A stretch of 34,320 nt of DNA from Streptacidiphilus pinicola (GCF_003258295.1 NZ_QKYN01000099.1:1-34320), one strand, 5' to 3'; shown: positions 16,251 through 26,459, counted from the stretch's first letter. The notes: generated from the sequence alone by a model not told the origin. Numbers and translations: made by a program.

Positions 16251-16278
16251 TTTTCCGGTGCGAAACCTCGCATAGGCT
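16251..16278 (+). promoter_or_regulatory. Candidate tuf promoter
   Basis: TAGGCT (16273-16278) is a near match to the Streptomyces -10 TAGGAT; TTTTCC (16251-16256), 16 bp upstream, is a poor -35. As I recall, Streptomyces tuf1 has its own promoter in the fusA-tuf gap as well as operon read-through, and this is the best candidate. Confidence 0.45.
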
Positions 16279-16292
16279 GTACGAAGGTGGTT

Positions 16293-16321
16293 CTGGGGTC
16301 CGCAGAACACGTGGACCCCAG
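16293..16321 (+). promoter_or_regulatory. Hairpin in the fusA-tuf leader
   Basis: CTGGGGTCC (16293-16301) pairs with GGACCCCAG (16313-16321) around an 11-nt loop. It lies downstream of the candidate tuf promoter and about 75 nt before the tuf start. It could stabilise tuf mRNA or mark a processing point of the operon transcript. No T-run follows. Confidence 0.5.
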
Positions 16322-16394
16322 GCTCCTTCGGCCCCTACCCCAGACCACCTGACGTCGAACGGCGTACAGAAACTGTCCTCAGGAGGACCCCAAA

Positions 16395-17588
<1,194 letters not shown>

Positions 17589-17611
17589 TTGACATCCGGC
17601 TGACCCAGCCT

Positions 17612-17653
17612 CAGAGGGCCCCCACCAGCTTGCTGGTGGGGGCCCTCTGTTTG
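17612..17653 (+). terminator. str operon terminator after tuf
   Basis: A perfect 18-bp inverted repeat (17612-17629 with 17632-17649) is followed by TTTG. It is the longest perfect stem in the window and starts 24 nt after the tuf stop, cleanly separating the str operon from the S10 operon. Confidence 0.9.
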
Positions 17654-17664
17654 CCCGCGGCGGC

Positions 17665-17699
17665 TTGATTGGCGTCCAGCCTGTCCGGTATGGCACACT
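17665..17699 (+). promoter_or_regulatory. Candidate S10 operon (rpsJ) promoter
   Basis: TTGATT (17665-17670) stands 18 bp before TATGGC (17689-17694). An alternative -10 is CACACT (17694-17699). It lies just after the tuf terminator, where a promoter for the large r-protein operon is needed. The hexamers are imperfect. Confidence 0.4.
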
Positions 17700-18032
17700 A
17701 GTCAAGTTGCTCGGTTGAGCGCCGATGTTGCGCGCCTCCTGTCCGGAAGGTCGGAGGACCGAAAGCGAGTCCCACAGTACTCGTCGTGCCCGTGATGGCC
17801 GTTTGTCTGTGATCCAGCACGTCTGGACGAGACGCGGCAGCTGCGGCGCGAAAGTACGGGAATCTTTCGGGAAGCGTGGTCAAAGGCGCCGATCCGGTGT
17901 TTCCGCCAAGGCTTCATTGCGAAGGCGAGTACGACACGCCCGACCGCGTGGGTCGGAGGAAACGCCCCACAGAGTTCCACCCGGGACGCTGTGGCGCAGA
18001 GGCGACAGAGACAGAAGGACTACGAAGTAGCC
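17700..18032 (+). promoter_or_regulatory. Long structured leader of the S10 operon
   Basis: About 330 nt without a gene precede rpsJ. Small hairpins include GCTC-GGTT-GAGC near 17709-17720 and GGTC-GGAG-GACC near 17749-17760. The element shared with the rpsL leader is at 17925-17956. CCACAG (17967-17972) pairs with CTGTGG (17989-17994) just upstream of the ribosome site. In E. coli, L4 regulates through the S10 leader; this leader does not visibly resemble that one. Confidence 0.5.
17925..17956 (+). promoter_or_regulatory. Leader hairpin element shared with rpsL (copy 2)
   Basis: Second copy of the element at 13147-13178, with the same CCGACC-GCGTG-GGTCGG hairpin after CGACAC. It ends 76 nt before the rpsJ start. 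The three differences lie outside the hairpin arms and loop. Confidence 0.55.
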
Positions 18033-18341
18033 ATGGCGGGACAGAAGATCCGCATCCGGCTCAAGGCCTACGACCACGAGGTCATCGACTCCTCGGCGAA
18101 GAAGATCGTCGAGACGGTGACGCGTACTGGTGCGCAGGTCGCGGGCCCGGTGCCGCTGCCCACTGAGAAGAACGTTTACTGCGTCATCCGCTCGCCGCAC
18201 AAGTACAAGGACTCGCGCGAGCACTTCGAGATGCGCACCCACAAGCGCCTGATCGACATTCTCGACCCGACGCCCAAGACCGTTGACTCTCTGATGCGAC
18301 TCGACCTGCCGGCCGGTGTCGACATCGAGATCAAGCTCTGA
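18033..18341 (+). CDS. rpsJ: 30S ribosomal protein S10
   Basis: S10 (102 residues) sits in the 30S head and, as NusE, joins NusB in transcription antitermination complexes. The start [16 protein letters not shown] at ATG 18033 is the family start; an in-frame extension to 17991 is leader sequence. AAGGA at 18015-18019 is 13 nt away, rather far. The [20 protein letters not shown] segment is typical. It is the first gene of the S10 operon, followed by rplC after 16 nt. Confidence 0.97.
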   Translation: MAGQKIRIRLKAYDHEVIDSSAKKIVETVTRTGAQVAGPVPLPTEKNVYCVIRSPHKYKDSREHFEMRTHKRLIDILDPTPKTVDSLMRLDLPAGVDIEIKL

Positions 18342-18357
18342 GGGGCGTGAGCTGAGA

Positions 18358-19002
18358 ATGGCTAAGCAGATCAAGGGCATCCTGGGCGAGAAGCTCGGCA
18401 TGACGCAGGTCTGGGACGCGAACAACCGCATCGTCCCGGTCACGGTCGTCAAGGCCGGCCCGAACGTCGTGACCCAGGTCCACACCGCCGACGGCACCGG
18501 CTACGACGCCGTGCAGATCGGCTTCGGCGACATCGACCCGCGCAAGGTGAACAAGCCGCTCGCCGGTCACTTCGCCAAGGCCGGCGTGACCCCGCGCCGC
18601 CACCTGGTCGAGCTGCGCACGACCGACGCCGCTGAGTACACCCTCGGCCAGGAGATCACCGCTGAGGTGTTCGAGGCCGGTGTCAAGGTCGACGTGACCG
18701 GCACCAGCAAGGGCAAGGGCTTCGCCGGTGTCATGAAGCGTCACAACTTCAAGGGTCTCGGCGCCGGCCACGGTGTCCAGCGCAAGCACCGCTCGCCCGG
18801 TTCCATCGGTGGCTGCGCCACCCCCGGTCGCGTCTTCAAGGGTCTGAAGATGGCCGGTCGCATGGGCCACGAGCGTGTCACCACGCAGAACCTGACCATC
18901 CACGCCGTTGACGCGGAGAAGGGTCTGCTGCTCATCAAGGGCGCGGTCCCCGGTCCGAACGGCGGCCTCATCCTGGTCCGCACTGCGGCGAAGGGGGCCT
19001 GA
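18358..19002 (+). CDS. rplC: 50S ribosomal protein L3
   Basis: L3 (214 residues) is an early 50S assembly protein whose extended loop reaches toward the peptidyl transferase centre. The core contains [16 protein letters not shown] (about 130-145) and the loop with [21 protein letters not shown] 18358 gives [17 protein letters not shown], the expected start; its ribosome site is weak (GTGAG), and coupling to rpsJ is likely. The neighbouring gene rplD begins four bases after its stop. Confidence 0.97.
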   Translation: MAKQIKGILGEKLGMTQVWDANNRIVPVTVVKAGPNVVTQVHTADGTGYDAVQIGFGDIDPRKVNKPLAGHFAKAGVTPRRHLVELRTTDAAEYTLGQEITAEVFEAGVKVDVTGTSKGKGFAGVMKRHNFKGLGAGHGVQRKHRSPGSIGGCATPGRVFKGLKMAGRMGHERVTTQNLTIHAVDAEKGLLLIKGAVPGPNGGLILVRTAAKGA

Positions 19003-19006
19003 AACA

Positions 19007-19684
19007 ATGAGCACCATCAACGTTCTCTCCCCCGCGGGTGAGACCGTCGGCACCGTCGAGCTGCCGGCTGAGATCTTCGACGCGCGCGTCAGCGTTCCGC
19101 TGCTGCACCAGGTCGTCGTCGCTCAGCTCGCCGCCGCTCGTCAGGGCACGCACAAGACCAAGCGTCGTGGCGAGGTCCGTGGTGGCGGCAAGAAGCCGTA
19201 CCGCCAGAAGGGCACCGGCCGCGCCCGTCAGGGTTCGACCCGTGCGCCGCAGTTCGCCGGTGGTGGCGTCGTGCACGGTCCCGTGCCGCGTGACTACTCG
19301 CAGCGGACCCCCAAGAAGATGAAGGCCGCCGCGCTGCGTGGCGCCCTGACCGACCGGGCCCGCAACGCTCGCATCCACGTCGTCACCGGCGTGACCGCGA
19401 CCGAGGCGCCGTCCACCAAGGCTGCCCGCACGCTGCTCGGCAAGATCAGCGAGCGCAAGAACGTGCTGCTGGTCGTCGAGCGTGACGACGAGCTGTCGCT
19501 GCTCAGCGCCCGCAACCTGCCGACCGTGCACATCCTGGACGCCGGCCAGCTGAACACCTACGACGTGCTCGTCTCCGACGACGTGGTCTTCACCCAGGCT
19601 GCTTTCGAGCGCTTCGTGGCCGGTCCGGTCGCGTCCGCCAAGGCCGTCGCCGCTGAGGGCGAGCTCGATGGGAGCGCCGCCTGA
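19007..19684 (+). CDS. rplD: 50S ribosomal protein L4
   Basis: L4 (225 residues) binds domain I of 23S rRNA and its long basic loop lines the peptide exit tunnel. That loop, about residues 45-95, is visible ([20 protein letters not shown] and the following [11 protein letters not shown]). ATG 19007 is preceded by AAGGGGG at 18991-18997. In E. coli L4 also represses its own operon at the level of transcription and translation; whether it does so here cannot be seen. The stop overlaps the rplW start by one base (TGATG). Confidence 0.97.
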   Translation: MSTINVLSPAGETVGTVELPAEIFDARVSVPLLHQVVVAQLAAARQGTHKTKRRGEVRGGGKKPYRQKGTGRARQGSTRAPQFAGGGVVHGPVPRDYSQRTPKKMKAAALRGALTDRARNARIHVVTGVTATEAPSTKAARTLLGKISERKNVLLVVERDDELSLLSARNLPTVHILDAGQLNTYDVLVSDDVVFTQAAFERFVAGPVASAKAVAAEGELDGSAA

Positions 19685-20001
19685 TGAGCGAGATCACGAG
19701 CAAGACGTACACGGACCCCCGTGACGTCCTGATCAAGCCGGTCATCTCGGAGAAGAGCTACGCGCTCCTCGACGAGTCCAAGTACACGTTCATCGTGTCG
19801 CCGGACGCCAACAAGACCCAGATCAAGCAGGCCGTCGAGGCCGTGTTCTCGGTCAAGGTCGCCAACGTCAACACGATCAACCGCAAGGGCAAGCGCAAGC
19901 GCTCCCGCACCGGTTTCGGCAAGCGCAAGGACACCAAGCGCGCCATCGTGACGCTGGCAGAGGGCAGCATCGACATCTTCGGGAACGCCCCGGCCGCCTG
20001 A
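19684..20001 (+). CDS. rplW: 50S ribosomal protein L23
   Basis: L23 (105 residues) is at the exit of the nascent-chain tunnel and is the docking site for trigger factor and the signal recognition particle. [19 protein letters not shown], a basic [20 protein letters not shown] loop and a final Ile/Phe strand match the family. ATG 19684 shares its A with the rplD stop, and GGGAG at 19670-19674 is the ribosome site. Coupled translation with L4 is likely. rplB follows after 42 nt. Confidence 0.97.
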   Translation: MSEITSKTYTDPRDVLIKPVISEKSYALLDESKYTFIVSPDANKTQIKQAVEAVFSVKVANVNTINRKGKRKRSRTGFGKRKDTKRAIVTLAEGSIDIFGNAPAA

Positions 20002-20043
20002 GGCAGCCAGGGAATCCCGTAACGGTTAAGGACAGAAGAAGCC

Positions 20044-20880
20044 ATGGGCATCCGCAAGTACAAGCCGACAACGCCGGGCCGTCGCGGCTCCAGCGTTGCC
20101 GACTTTGTCGAGATCACGCGGTCCGAGCCGGAGAAGTCGCTGGTCCGCCCGCTGCACAGCAAGGGCGGTCGCAACAACACCGGTCGCATCACGACGCGCC
20201 ACCAGGGTGGCGGTCACAAGCGTGCGTACCGTGTGATCGACTTCCGTCGTCACGACAAGGACGGCGTCCCGGCCAAGGTCGCGCACATCGAGTACGACCC
20301 GAACCGCACCGCGCGCATCGCGCTGCTGCACTACGCAGACGGCGAGAAGCGCTACATCATCGCTCCGGCCAAGCTCGGCCAGGGCGACCGGGTTGAGAAC
20401 GGCGCCGGCGCCGACATCAAGCCGGGCAACAACCTCCCGCTGCGCAACATCCCGGTGGGTACGGTCATCCACGCCATCGAGCTCCGTCCCGGTGGCGGCG
20501 CGAAGATCGCCCGCTCCGCGGGCTCCTCGGTGCAGCTGCTGGCGAAGGAGGGCGTCTACGCCCACCTGCGCATGCCGTCCGGCGAGGTTCGCCTCGTGGA
20601 CGCGCGCTGCCGCGCGACCGTTGGCGAGGTCGGCAACGCCGAGCAGTCCAACATCAACTGGGGCAAGGCCGGCCGTATGCGCTGGAAGGGCGTTCGCCCG
20701 ACCGTGCGTGGTGTCGCCATGAACCCGATCGACCACCCGCACGGTGGTGGTGAGGGCAAGACCTCCGGTGGTCGCCACCCGGTTTCGCCGTGGGGTCAGA
20801 AGGAGGGTCGTACTCGCAAGCCGAAGAAGGCTAGCGACAAGATGATCGTCCGCCGCCGCAAGACGAACAAGAAGCGCTAG
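20044..20880 (+). CDS. rplB: 50S ribosomal protein L2
   Basis: L2 (278 residues) is one of the largest and most conserved 50S proteins, needed for subunit association and for the peptidyl transferase centre. The HPHGGGEG loop near residue 231 is the segment that approaches that centre, and it is intact. The start [18 protein letters not shown] is typical; AAGGA lies at 20028-20032. The tail ends in a basic [10 protein letters not shown]. Its stop codon overlaps the rpsS ribosome site (TAGGAG). Confidence 0.98.
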   Translation: MGIRKYKPTTPGRRGSSVADFVEITRSEPEKSLVRPLHSKGGRNNTGRITTRHQGGGHKRAYRVIDFRRHDKDGVPAKVAHIEYDPNRTARIALLHYADGEKRYIIAPAKLGQGDRVENGAGADIKPGNNLPLRNIPVGTVIHAIELRPGGGAKIARSAGSSVQLLAKEGVYAHLRMPSGEVRLVDARCRATVGEVGNAEQSNINWGKAGRMRWKGVRPTVRGVAMNPIDHPHGGGEGKTSGGRHPVSPWGQKEGRTRKPKKASDKMIVRRRKTNKKR

Positions 20881-20891
20881 GAGCAGTCTCG

Positions 20892-21173
20892 ATGCCGCGC
20901 AGTCTCAAGAAGGGGCCCTTCGTCGACGACCACCTCATGAAGAAGGTGGATGTCCAGAACGAAGCCGGTACCCAGAACGTCATCAAGACCTGGTCCCGTC
21001 GCTCCATGATCGTTCCGGCGATGCTGGGGCACACCCTCGCGGTGCACGACGGCCGCAAGCACATCCCGGTGTTCGTCACCGAGTCGATGGTCGGCCACAA
21101 GCTCGGCGAGTTCGCGCCGACCCGCACGTTCAAGGGTCACGTCAAGGACGACCGCAAGTCCAAGCGTCGCTGA
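20892..21173 (+). CDS. rpsS: 30S ribosomal protein S19
   Basis: S19 (93 residues) binds 16S rRNA in the 30S head together with S13 and contacts the 50S subunit. It begins [19 protein letters not shown] and contains [20 protein letters not shown], both typical. TAGGAG at 20878-20883, formed partly by the rplB stop, serves the ATG at 20892. rplV follows. Confidence 0.97.
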   Translation: MPRSLKKGPFVDDHLMKKVDVQNEAGTQNVIKTWSRRSMIVPAMLGHTLAVHDGRKHIPVFVTESMVGHKLGEFAPTRTFKGHVKDDRKSKRR

Positions 21174-21219
21174 CCTGCGAAGCGAAGACACGATGACAGA
21201 CACCATCAAGGGGACAACC

Positions 21220-21567
21220 ATGGAAGCCAGGGCAGCGGCGCGGTACATCCGCGTAACGCCCATGAAGGCCCGCCGCGTGGTGGACCTTGTCCGTGGCATG
21301 AGTGCCACGGAGGCCCAGGCGGTCCTGCGATTCGCTCCGCAGGCTGCTTCGGTGCCCGTTCTCAAGGTGCTGAACAGCGCCATTGCGAACGCAGAGCACA
21401 ACTACAACCACAACGACGTCGACAGCCTCTTCATCTCCGAGGCCTATGTCGACGAGGGCCCGACCCTCAAGCGTTTCCGTCCGCGGGCCCAGGGTCGCGC
21501 GTACCGGATCCGCAAGCGGACGAGCCACATCACCGTGGTCGTCGCGTCGAAGGAAGGGACCCGGTAA
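21220..21567 (+). CDS. rplV: 50S ribosomal protein L22
   Basis: L22 (115 residues from this start) spans the 50S subunit and its beta-hairpin lines the exit tunnel near the macrolide site. The hairpin segment reads [20 protein letters not shown] and shows no insertion or deletion of the kind linked to macrolide resistance. I chose ATG 21220 ([16 protein letters not shown]) because AAGGGGA lies at 21208-21214 and this is the usual start; ATG 21193 would add nine residues (MTDTIKGTT) with a weaker site. The TAATG overlap joins it to rpsC. Confidence 0.95.
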   Translation: MEARAAARYIRVTPMKARRVVDLVRGMSATEAQAVLRFAPQAASVPVLKVLNSAIANAEHNYNHNDVDSLFISEAYVDEGPTLKRFRPRAQGRAYRIRKRTSHITVVVASKEGTR

Positions 21568-22394
21568 TGGGCCAGAAGGTTAACCCGCACGGGTTCCGCC
21601 TCGGCATCACCACGGACTTCAAGTCCCGCTGGTACGCCGACAAGCTGTACAAGGACTACGTCAAGGAAGACGTCGCGATCCGTCGCATGATGACGTCCGG
21701 CATGGAGCGCGCCGGTATCTCGAAGGTTGAGATCGAGCGCACCCGTGACCGCGTGCGGGTGGACATCCACACCGCCCGCCCGGGCATCGTCATCGGCCGC
21801 CGCGGCACCGAGGCCGACCGCATCCGCGGCGACCTCGAGAAGCTGACCGGCAAGCAGGTCCAGCTGAACATCCTCGAGGTCAAGAACCCCGAGCTGGACG
21901 CCCAGCTCGTGGCTCAGGGCGTCGCGGAGCAGCTGTCCTCCCGCGTCTCCTTCCGTCGTGCCATGCGTAAGAGCATGCAGGGCACGATGAAGTCGGGTGC
22001 CAAGGGCATCAAGATCCAGTGCTCCGGCCGTCTGGGCGGCGCTGAGATGTCCCGCAGCGAGTTCTACCGCGAGGGTCGTGTGCCGCTGCACACGCTCCGC
22101 GCGAACGTGGACTACGGCTTCTTCGAGGCCAAGACCACCTTCGGTCGCATCGGCGTGAAGGTGTGGATCTACAAGGGCGACGTCAAGAACATCGCCGAGG
22201 TCCGCGCCGACAACGCCGCTGCCAAGGCCGGGAACCGTCCGCCGCGTGCGGGTGGCCCGGGTGAGCGCCCCCGTCGGGGCGGCGACCGTCCCGCCGGCGG
22301 CCGTGGCCGCCGTCCGCAGCAGCAGAACACCGAGGCCGCCGCCCCCGCGGCGACCGAGGCTCCCGCTGCGGCTGAGACCACTACGGAGGCCTGA
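21567..22394 (+). CDS. rpsC: 30S ribosomal protein S3
   Basis: S3 (275 residues) lies at the mRNA entry channel of the 30S subunit and has helicase-like and rRNA-binding roles. The KH domain contains the GRRG loop at 77-80. The C-terminal domain ends near 212. Beyond that is a tail of about 60 residues rich in Arg, Gly, Pro and Ala, ending in an acidic/Ala stretch, which is longer than in E. coli (233 residues) but usual in Streptomyces. The ATG overlaps the rplV stop by one base, with GGAAGGGAC upstream. Confidence 0.97.
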   Translation: MGQKVNPHGFRLGITTDFKSRWYADKLYKDYVKEDVAIRRMMTSGMERAGISKVEIERTRDRVRVDIHTARPGIVIGRRGTEADRIRGDLEKLTGKQVQLNILEVKNPELDAQLVAQGVAEQLSSRVSFRRAMRKSMQGTMKSGAKGIKIQCSGRLGGAEMSRSEFYREGRVPLHTLRANVDYGFFEAKTTFGRIGVKVWIYKGDVKNIAEVRADNAAAKAGNRPPRAGGPGERPRRGGDRPAGGRGRRPQQQNTEAAAPAATEAPAAAETTTEA

Positions 22395-22396
22395 CC

Positions 22397-22816
22397 ATGC
22401 TGATCCCTCGCAGGGTCAAGCACCGCAAGCAGCACCACCCCAAGCGTCGTGGTGCGGCCAAGGGCGGTACCGAAGTCACGTTCGGCGAGTGGGGCCTGCA
22501 GGCCGTCACCCCGGCGTATGTGACGAACCGGCAGATCGAGTCCGCTCGTATCTCCATCACTCGTCACATCAAGCGTGGCGGCAAGGTGTGGATCAACATC
22601 TACCCTGACCGTCCGCTGACGAAGAAGCCTGCCGAGACCCGCATGGGTTCCGGTAAGGGTTCGCCGGAGTGGTGGGTCGCGAACGTGCACCCGGGTCGGG
22701 TCATGTTCGAGCTGTCCTACCCGAACGAGAAGATGGCTCGTGAGGCGCTCACCCGCGCTGCTCACAAGCTCCCGATGAAGTGCCGGATCGTCCGGCGCGA
22801 GGCAGGTGAGAGCTGA
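22397..22816 (+). CDS. rplP: 50S ribosomal protein L16
   Basis: L16 (139 residues) binds late in 50S assembly and helps position tRNA in the A site. [19 protein letters not shown] is the family start, and the [18 protein letters not shown] segment is well kept. It starts two bases after the rpsC stop and overlaps rpmC by one base (TGATG). An Arg within GSGKG-type regions is hydroxylated in some bacteria; that cannot be judged here. Confidence 0.97.
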   Translation: MLIPRRVKHRKQHHPKRRGAAKGGTEVTFGEWGLQAVTPAYVTNRQIESARISITRHIKRGGKVWINIYPDRPLTKKPAETRMGSGKGSPEWWVANVHPGRVMFELSYPNEKMAREALTRAAHKLPMKCRIVRREAGES

Positions 22817-23037
22817 TGGCCGGCACCAAGGCTGCTGAGCTCCGTGAGCTGGACAACGAGGGTCTCGTTGCGCAGCTGCGTGAGCGCAAGGAGGAGCTGT
22901 TCAACCTCCGCTTCCAGGCGGCGACCGGGCAGCTCGACAACCACGGGCGGCTCAAGCTCGTCAAGAAGGACATCGCGCGGATCTACACCCTGATGCGCGA
23001 GCGCGAGCTGGGCATCGACACGGTGAAGGACGCCTGA
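22816..23037 (+). CDS. rpmC: 50S ribosomal protein L29
   Basis: L29 (73 residues) is a small helical protein next to L23 at the tunnel exit. It contains [20 protein letters not shown] and [15 protein letters not shown], as expected. It is linked to both neighbours by one-base TGATG overlaps (rplP before, rpsQ after), so the three are probably translated in a coupled way. Confidence 0.96.
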   Translation: MAGTKAAELRELDNEGLVAQLRERKEELFNLRFQAATGQLDNHGRLKLVKKDIARIYTLMRERELGIDTVKDA

Positions 23038-23309
23038 TGACTGACAACACCAACGAGACGCGCGGTTTCCGCAAGACCCGTGAGGGTCTCGTCGTCAGCG
23101 ACAAGATGGACAAGACCGTCGTCGTCGCCGTCGAGGACCGCGTCAAGCACGCGCTGTACGGCAAGGTCATCCGCCGTACCAACAAGCTGAAGGCGCACGA
23201 CGAGGCCAACGCCTGCGGTGTCGGCGACCGTGTTCTCCTCATGGAGACCCGTCCGCTGTCCGCGACGAAGCGCTGGCGCGTCGTCGAGATCCTCGAGAAG
23301 GCCAAGTAA
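23037..23309 (+). CDS. rpsQ: 30S ribosomal protein S17
   Basis: S17 (90 residues) is an OB-fold primary 16S rRNA binder of the 30S body. The core [18 protein letters not shown] and the stretch following YGKVIRRT are typical. A hydrophilic N-terminal extension ([17 protein letters not shown]) precedes the core, as in other actinobacteria. It overlaps rpmC by one base and closes the S10 block. A 103-nt gap with a hairpin follows before rplN. Confidence 0.96.
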   Translation: MTDNTNETRGFRKTREGLVVSDKMDKTVVVAVEDRVKHALYGKVIRRTNKLKAHDEANACGVGDRVLLMETRPLSATKRWRVVEILEKAK

Positions 23310-23337
23310 CGAACGCGATTGGGTGCCGTCGTATGTG

Positions 23338-23364
23338 CCCGGGACCCCTTCGGGGGTGCTCGGG
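23338..23364 (+). promoter_or_regulatory. TTCG-loop hairpin between rpsQ and rplN
   Basis: ACCCC-TTCG-GGGGT (23344-23357) forms a stem with the stable TTCG tetraloop, extended by CCCG/CGGG arms (23338-23341 with 23361-23364) across a small internal loop. No T-run follows. It marks the boundary of the S10 and spc operons and may be a weak terminator or a processing site. Confidence 0.55.
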
Positions 23365-23412
23365 TGAGCAGCGGCGGACCCGGTCCCGATCGTTGACGAT
23401 CAGGAGAAAGAC

Positions 23413-23784
23413 GTGATCCAGCAGGAGTCGCGACTGCGTGTCGCCGACAACACGGGCGCAAAGGAGATCCTTTGCATCCGCGTTCTCGGTGGCTCCGGCC
23501 GGCGCTACGCGGGCATCGGCGACGTCATCGTGGCGACCGTCAAGGACGCGATCCCCGGTGGCAATGTGAAGAAGGGCGACGTGGTCAAGGCCGTCATCGT
23601 CCGGACCGTGAAGGAGCGCCGTCGTCCCGACGGTTCCTACATCCGGTTCGACGAGAACGCCGCCGTCATCCTCAAGAACACCGACGGTGACCCCCGTGGT
23701 ACCCGCATCTTCGGCCCGGTCGGCCGGGAGCTGCGTGAGAAGAAGTTCATGAAGATCATCTCGCTCGCGCCGGAGGTGCTCTAA
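23413..23784 (+). CDS. rplN: 50S ribosomal protein L14
   Basis: L14 (123 residues) lies at the subunit interface, forming bridges to 16S rRNA and binding the silencing factor RsfS. The start [17 protein letters not shown] from GTG 23413 is invariant in the family; AGGAG is at 23402-23406. The protein is one residue longer than the usual 122; the loop [12 protein letters not shown] seems to hold the extra residue, compared with LKNDGDPRG remembered for S. coelicolor. It is the first gene of the spc operon. Confidence 0.97.
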   Translation: MIQQESRLRVADNTGAKEILCIRVLGGSGRRYAGIGDVIVATVKDAIPGGNVKKGDVVKAVIVRTVKERRRPDGSYIRFDENAAVILKNTDGDPRGTRIFGPVGRELREKKFMKIISLAPEVL

Positions 23785-23787
23785 CCA

Positions 23788-24123
23788 ATGGCTGACAGCA
23801 TGAAGATCAAGAAGGGTGACCTGGTCCAGGTCATCACCGGCAAGGACAAGGGCAAGCAGGGCAAGGTCATCCAGGCCTTCCCGACCACGTCCAAGGTCCT
23901 CGTCGAGGGTGTCAACCGGGTCAAGAAGCACACCAAGGCCACGCCCACCGCCAACGGCTCCAAGGCCGGCGGCATCGTGACCGTCGAGGCCCCGATCCAC
24001 GTGAGCAACGTTCAGCTCGTTGTGGAGAAGGACGGCAAGAAGGTCGTCACCCGCGTCGGCTACCGATTCGACGAGCAGGGCAACAAGATCCGCGTTGCCA
24101 AGCGCACCGGTGAGGACATCTGA
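23788..24123 (+). CDS. rplX: 50S ribosomal protein L24
   Basis: L24 (111 residues) is an assembly initiator protein binding the 5' end of 23S rRNA; it has a KOW motif ([20 protein letters not shown], about 7-26). GGAGGTG at 23772-23778 serves ATG 23788. The C-terminus VAKRTGEDI is typical of actinobacteria. It overlaps rplE by one base (TGATG). Confidence 0.96.
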   Translation: MADSMKIKKGDLVQVITGKDKGKQGKVIQAFPTTSKVLVEGVNRVKKHTKATPTANGSKAGGIVTVEAPIHVSNVQLVVEKDGKKVVTRVGYRFDEQGNKIRVAKRTGEDI

Positions 24124-24692
24124 TGACCGACACCTCGATTGAGAAGGTCAGCCCCCGTCTCAAGGAGCGCTACCGCTCCGAGATCAAGGGTCAGCTGAAC
24201 GAGCAGTTCGCTTACGAGAACGTCATGCTGATCCCCGGCCTGGTCAAGGTCGTGGTCAACATGGGTGTGGGCGAGGCCGCCCGCGACTCGAAGCTGATCG
24301 ACGGTGCGGTCAAGGACCTCACCGCGATCACCGGCCAGAAGCCGACCGTGACCAAGGCTCGCAAGAGCATCGCGCAGTTCAAGCTGCGTGAGGGTCAGCC
24401 GATCGGCGCCCACGTCACCCTCCGTGGTGACCGCATGTGGGAGTTCCTGGACCGCCTGGTCTCGCTTGCGCTCCCGCGTATCCGCGACTTCCGTGGTCTG
24501 TCGCCGAAGCAGTTCGACGGCAAGGGCAACTACACCTTCGGTCTGACCGAGCAGGTCATGTTCCACGAGATCGACCAGGACAAGGTCGACCGTCCGCGTG
24601 GTATGGACATCACCGTGGTGACCACCGCCCAGACCGACGACGAGGGCCGGGCGCTGCTGCGGGCTCTCGGTTTCCCGTTCAAGGAGAGCTGA
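24123..24692 (+). CDS. rplE: 50S ribosomal protein L5
   Basis: L5 (189 residues) binds 5S rRNA in the central protuberance and contacts P-site tRNA and S13. Segments [34 protein letters not shown] and [16 protein letters not shown] are family hallmarks. A short N-terminal extension ([17 protein letters not shown]) is normal for actinobacteria. The start overlaps the rplX stop by one base. rpsN starts three bases after its stop, with AAGGAG inside the rplE end. Confidence 0.97.
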   Translation: MTDTSIEKVSPRLKERYRSEIKGQLNEQFAYENVMLIPGLVKVVVNMGVGEAARDSKLIDGAVKDLTAITGQKPTVTKARKSIAQFKLREGQPIGAHVTLRGDRMWEFLDRLVSLALPRIRDFRGLSPKQFDGKGNYTFGLTEQVMFHEIDQDKVDRPRGMDITVVTTAQTDDEGRALLRALGFPFKES

Positions 24693-24695
24693 CCC

Positions 24696-24881
24696 ATGGC
24701 GAAGAAGGCGCTGATCGCCAAGGCGGAGCGTAAGCCGAAGTTCGGCGTCCGGGGTTACACCCGGTGCCAGCGCTGCGGCCGTCCGCACTCCGTGTACCGC
24801 AAGTTCGGCCTGTGCCGTGTCTGCCTTCGTGAGATGGCGCACCGCGGCGAGCTGCCGGGCGTGACCAAGAGCTCCTGGTAA
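24696..24881 (+). CDS. rpsN: 30S ribosomal protein S14, zinc-binding (type Z)
   Basis: A 61-residue S14 of the short zinc type. Cysteines C24, C27, C40 and C43 form the ribbon. It is needed for assembly of the 30S head. AAGGAG at 24681-24686 is nine bases before ATG 24696. Streptomyces usually encode a zinc-free paralogue elsewhere under Zur control; this operon copy is the zinc form, so it is the zinc-replete version. A 174-nt gap follows before rpsH. Confidence 0.97.
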   Translation: MAKKALIAKAERKPKFGVRGYTRCQRCGRPHSVYRKFGLCRVCLREMAHRGELPGVTKSSW

Positions 24882-24925
24882 TCCTCCAGAAGCTTTGAGG
24901 TAAGCAACCTCGGACCAGTCGGGCA

Positions 24926-24955
24926 CCCGGCCTCCTGTAACCTATGGAGGTCGGG
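24926..24955 (+). promoter_or_regulatory. Hairpin in the rpsN-rpsH gap
   Basis: CCCGGCCTCC (24926-24935) pairs with GGAGGTCGGG (24946-24955), ten pairs with one G-T, around a 10-nt loop TGTAACCTAT. The 174-nt gap (24882-25055) is the largest inside the spc genes. The hairpin lacks a T-run; it could be a processing or r-protein binding site. Confidence 0.5.
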
Positions 24956-25055
24956 GCCCGTGCTGCCCCGAATTCGTCTTACTACACCGCAGGTCCCGTG
25001 CCCCTTCTGCAAACGAGGCGCGCGGAAACCACGGTGAGAGAGGCCACAGGCCATC

Positions 25056-25463
25056 ATGACCATGACCGACCCGATCGCAGACATGCTGACGCGTCTGCGA
25101 AACGCGAACTCGGCCTACCACGACTCCGTCGTGATGCCCCACTCGAAGATCAAGACTCACATCGCGGAGATCCTCAAGCAGGAGGGCTACATCACCGCGT
25201 GGAAGGTCGAGGAGCCGAAGGAGGGCGAGGTCGGCAAGAAGCTGACCATCGACCTCAAGTTCGGCCCGAACCGTGAGCGCTCGATCGCGGGCATCAAGCG
25301 CATTTCGAAGCCGGGCCTGCGGGTCTACACCAAGTCCACCGCTATGCCGAAGGTGCTCGGCGGCCTGGGCGTGGCGATCATCTCCACGTCGCAGGGTCTG
25401 CTCACCGGCCAGCAGGCTGCCAAGAAGGGCGTGGGTGGGGAAGTCCTCGCCTACGTCTGGTAA
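25056..25463 (+). CDS. rpsH: 30S ribosomal protein S8
   Basis: S8 (135 residues) is a primary binder of the 16S central domain. In E. coli it also represses the spc operon by binding mRNA at rpl[21 protein letters not shown] is the actinobacterial start; ATG 25062 is a close second. The closing [14 protein letters not shown] is typical. The GAGAGAGG at 25036-25043 is rather distant (12 nt). Confidence 0.96.
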   Translation: MTMTDPIADMLTRLRNANSAYHDSVVMPHSKIKTHIAEILKQEGYITAWKVEEPKEGEVGKKLTIDLKFGPNRERSIAGIKRISKPGLRVYTKSTAMPKVLGGLGVAIISTSQGLLTGQQAAKKGVGGEVLAYVW

Positions 25464-25486
25464 CTAAGGGAAACGGAGGTACAGCA

Positions 25487-26026
25487 ATGTCTCGCATTGG
25501 ACGGCTGCCCATCCCGGTTCCCGCCGGCGTGGACGTCACCATCGATGGCCGCACGGTCTCGGTGAAGGGCCCCAAGGGCTCTCTCACCCACACCGTCGCC
25601 GCGCCGATCGAGATCGCGAAGGTTGAGGACGGCACCGTTGTCGTCTCCCGCCCGAACGACGAGCGCATGTCGAAGGCCCTGCACGGCCTGACCCGCACGC
25701 TGGTGGCGAACATGATCACCGGCGTGACCGCGGGCTACCGCAAGTCGCTCGAGATCAGCGGTGTTGGTTACCGTGTCGCGGCGAAGGGCTCCGACATGGA
25801 GTTCCAGCTCGGCTACAGCCACCCGATCCTGGTCCCGGCCCCGGAGGGCATCTCCTTCGTGGTCGAGTCGCCGACCAAGTTCCACGTGGACGGCATCGAC
25901 AAGCAGAAGGTCGGCGAGGTCGCCGCGAAGATCCGCAAGCTGCGCAAGCCCGACCCGTACAAGGCCAAGGGCGTTAAGTACGCGGGCGAGGTCATCCGCC
26001 GCAAGGTCGGAAAGAGTGGTAAGTAA
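25487..26026 (+). CDS. rplF: 50S ribosomal protein L6
   Basis: L6 (179 residues) sits near the sarcin-ricin loop and stalk base of the 50S subunit. It begins [19 protein letters not shown] and contains the C-terminal signature [19 protein letters not shown] good GGAGG at 25475-25479 lies seven bases before ATG 25487. rplR starts three bases after the stop. Confidence 0.97.
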   Translation: MSRIGRLPIPVPAGVDVTIDGRTVSVKGPKGSLTHTVAAPIEIAKVEDGTVVVSRPNDERMSKALHGLTRTLVANMITGVTAGYRKSLEISGVGYRVAAKGSDMEFQLGYSHPILVPAPEGISFVVESPTKFHVDGIDKQKVGEVAAKIRKLRKPDPYKAKGVKYAGEVIRRKVGKSGK

Positions 26027-26029
26027 CCC

Positions 26030-26413
26030 ATGACTGTCGGTGTGAAGATCGGCAAGGGCAACGGCTACAAGGCCGCCGCCCGCAAGCGCCGCGCCATCCG
26101 CGTCCGCAAGCGCGTCTCCGGTACTCCGGTTCGTCCGCGCCTCGTGGTCTCCCGGTCCAACCGCCACATCGTGGCGCAGGTGATCGACGACCTCGCGGGC
26201 CACACCCTGGCTTCGGCGTCCACCCTCGACGTGTCCATCAAGGGCAACGAGGCTGACAAGACCGAGCAGGCCAAGAAGGTCGGAGCCCTGGTCGCCGAGC
26301 GCGCCAAGGCTGCCGGTATCGAGCAGGTCGTCTTCGACCGCGCGGGCAACCAGTACGCCGGCCGCATCGCGGCCCTGGCGGACGCTGCCCGCGAGGCCGG
26401 TCTGGACTTCTGA
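26030..26413 (+). CDS. rplR: 50S ribosomal protein L18
   Basis: L18 (127 residues) binds 5S rRNA along with L5. A basic N-terminal arm ([18 protein letters not shown]) precedes the core, which has [19 protein letters not shown] and the end REAGLDF. ATG 26030 has only a weak ribosome site and is probably coupled to rplF. rpsE follows after 46 nt. Confidence 0.97.
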   Translation: MTVGVKIGKGNGYKAAARKRRAIRVRKRVSGTPVRPRLVVSRSNRHIVAQVIDDLAGHTLASASTLDVSIKGNEADKTEQAKKVGALVAERAKAAGIEQVVFDRAGNQYAGRIAALADAAREAGLDF

Positions 26414-26459
26414 CCCGCCCGCCACAGGCTGACGGACGTAAACGAGAGAGGTAAATCCA

